A DNA stretch of 12,384 nt, taken from NCBI GenBank assembly GCA_019420085.1, contig JAHZHV010000029.1:1-12384 (forward strand), written 5' to 3'. The translations under genes were made by a program, and so were the position numbers. Below the pieces are notes generated by a model that had not been told where the DNA came from, did not search any database, and was given only the letters and a program-made list of their open reading frames with translations. Positions 11,618 through 12,384 of this stretch are shown here, in pieces. The DNA is from Christensenella sp. GTDB lineage: Bacteria; Bacillota; Clostridia; Christensenellales; Maliibacteriaceae. Within the stretch, counting starts at the first letter, position 1; every line of letters begins with the position of its first letter.

Positions 11618-12384
11618 TCAGCGATTCAAATTGGCTTTGATATAGTGCATATACAGGTTCCAGTCATAGCGGGAAAGGAAATGAAGCCCAGGACGCTGGT
11701 GATACGTGACATCGCCAAAATAGAATTGGTCACCCGGTTCAGGGAACCGATTCGGACCTGCGAACCCACGGCCATACAGTTTAAAAATCTCTCCGGCAGC
11801 ATAAGCGCCAAGGTATTCGGAATTGGGATCAGCCCATGCATCGCCGCTTGCACTTGCCACCATGAGCTTGCGAGGTGCAATCAGTGACAAAAGCCAGTTT
11901 TGATCAAAGGGAAGAAGCTCTTCGTGTCCTGCATATTTTTGATAGTTTTTGCAGAACCAGAATGGGAATCTTGTCAGGATTGCCTCGATGCGCTCTCCCT
12001 TTTTGCCGCGGGAGACTGCTGCGCCGCTGCATCCGGAATCGTTGGAGATGGTAAAGGCAAATCGTTCGTCAAATGCGCCGGTTAACAGCGCGGTTTTGCC
12101 AAGACGCGAATGGCCGATGACGGCAATATTTTTTTGATCAATGGTGTCCAGCGTTTGCAGATAATCCATAACAAGACTGGCTGCCCAGGACCAGATGCTG
12201 ATTTTACCGGCTTGGTTTGCCTCTCGCTCACGACCGCCGTACAGGACGCCTGCAATTTTGTCGGAGAAATCGCCGTCATCGTTTGTGACATCTTTATAGC
12301 AGAAACTTGCGATGGCAAAGCCGTTGTCAAGAATTTCTTCCGTTGGCATATAGCGATAGGGTGTACCCGGTTCGAAATTAATCG
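11618..12384 (-). CDS. CE15-type glucuronoyl esterase-like alpha/beta hydrolase (partial, C-terminal part)
   Basis: The C-terminal ~255 residues of a hydrolase whose start lies beyond the right edge; the frame is open to position 12384, so the Met at 12349 is internal. The nucleophile elbow is GHSRLGKTALLTGAFDERFA (Ser codon at 12109-12107), followed by SNDSGCSGAAVSR, both characteristic of bacterial carbohydrate esterase family 15. Further on are LIAPRKLMVASASGDAWADP, SEYLGAYAAGEIFKLYG, and a C-terminal GLHFLSRYDW whose His (11683-11681) is the likely catalytic base. CE15 enzymes cleave ester links between glucuronic acid of xylan and lignin; related proteins act on other uronate esters or have untested substrates. 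Whether it is exported cannot be seen because the N-terminus is missing. It ends in the shared hairpin terminator. Confidence 0.85.
   Translation of the reverse strand, partial: INFEPGTPYRYMPTEEILDNGFAIASFCYKDVTNDDGDFSDKIAGVLYGGREREANQAGKISIWSWAASLVMDYLQTLDTIDQKNIAVIGHSRLGKTALLTGAFDERFAFTISNDSGCSGAAVSRGKKGERIEAILTRFPFWFCKNYQKYAGHEELLPFDQNWLLSLIAPRKLMVASASGDAWADPNSEYLGAYAAGEIFKLYGRGFAGPNRFPEPGDQFYFGDVTYHQRPGLHFLSRYDWNLYMHYIKANLNR

Overview
The window looks like chromosomal DNA of a Gram-positive member of the Bacillota (Firmicutes), most likely a gut-type Clostridia of intermediate GC. This rests on AGGAGG-type ribosome binding sites, consensus or extended -10 promoters, tight ATGA start-stop overlaps, and the gene families present (OmpR/sensor-kinase pair, YegS-type lipid kinase, NhaC antiporter, CDP-alcohol phosphotransferase). 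Lineage and GC were judged by eye. No rRNA, tRNA, CRISPR array, insertion sequence or integrase was seen.

Left part (1-1000, minus strand): a two-gene unit with an NpmA/KamB-family 16S rRNA (adenine-1408-N1) methyltransferase followed 12 bp later by a ZIP-family metal transporter cut by the window edge. The methyltransferase is the most notable gene here. If its TTG start is used, its D30, W107 and E146 fall at the same positions as in NpmA, and the C-terminal WAKR..GR.R A1408-recognition block is conserved, so it is a likely determinant of pan-aminoglycoside resistance. It has its own extended -10 promoter.

Centre (1224-5375, plus strand): a YegS/DgkB-type diacylglycerol kinase; a PlsC-like acyltransferase with a C-terminal zinc ribbon, whose last ~75 codons are cut off by one in-frame TAA (reading frame open on both sides); and an OmpR-type response regulator with its sensor kinase (4-bp overlap). 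A dyad overlaps the regulator's promoter. A SanA/DUF218 membrane protein lies convergently on the minus strand.

Right-centre (6150-10906, plus strand): pgsA-like phosphatidyltransferase overlapping a TVP38/VTT membrane protein; an aldo/keto reductase; and an NhaC antiporter overlapping a C39-like cysteine peptidase that has no signal peptide. Most units end in recognisable hairpin terminators. Lipid kinase, acyltransferase, phosphatidyltransferase and VTT protein give this stretch a membrane-phospholipid flavour, but they are in separate transcription units.

Right end (10906-12384): a near-consensus promoter, a ~180-nt leader with no confident gene, then an unrecognised pair of a 27-aa small ORF and a 90-aa hypothetical protein, coupled by ATGA. 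They converge on a minus-strand CE15-type glucuronoyl esterase-like hydrolase cut by the window edge. A perfect 15-bp hairpin separates the two sides and contains the stop codon of the 90-aa gene.
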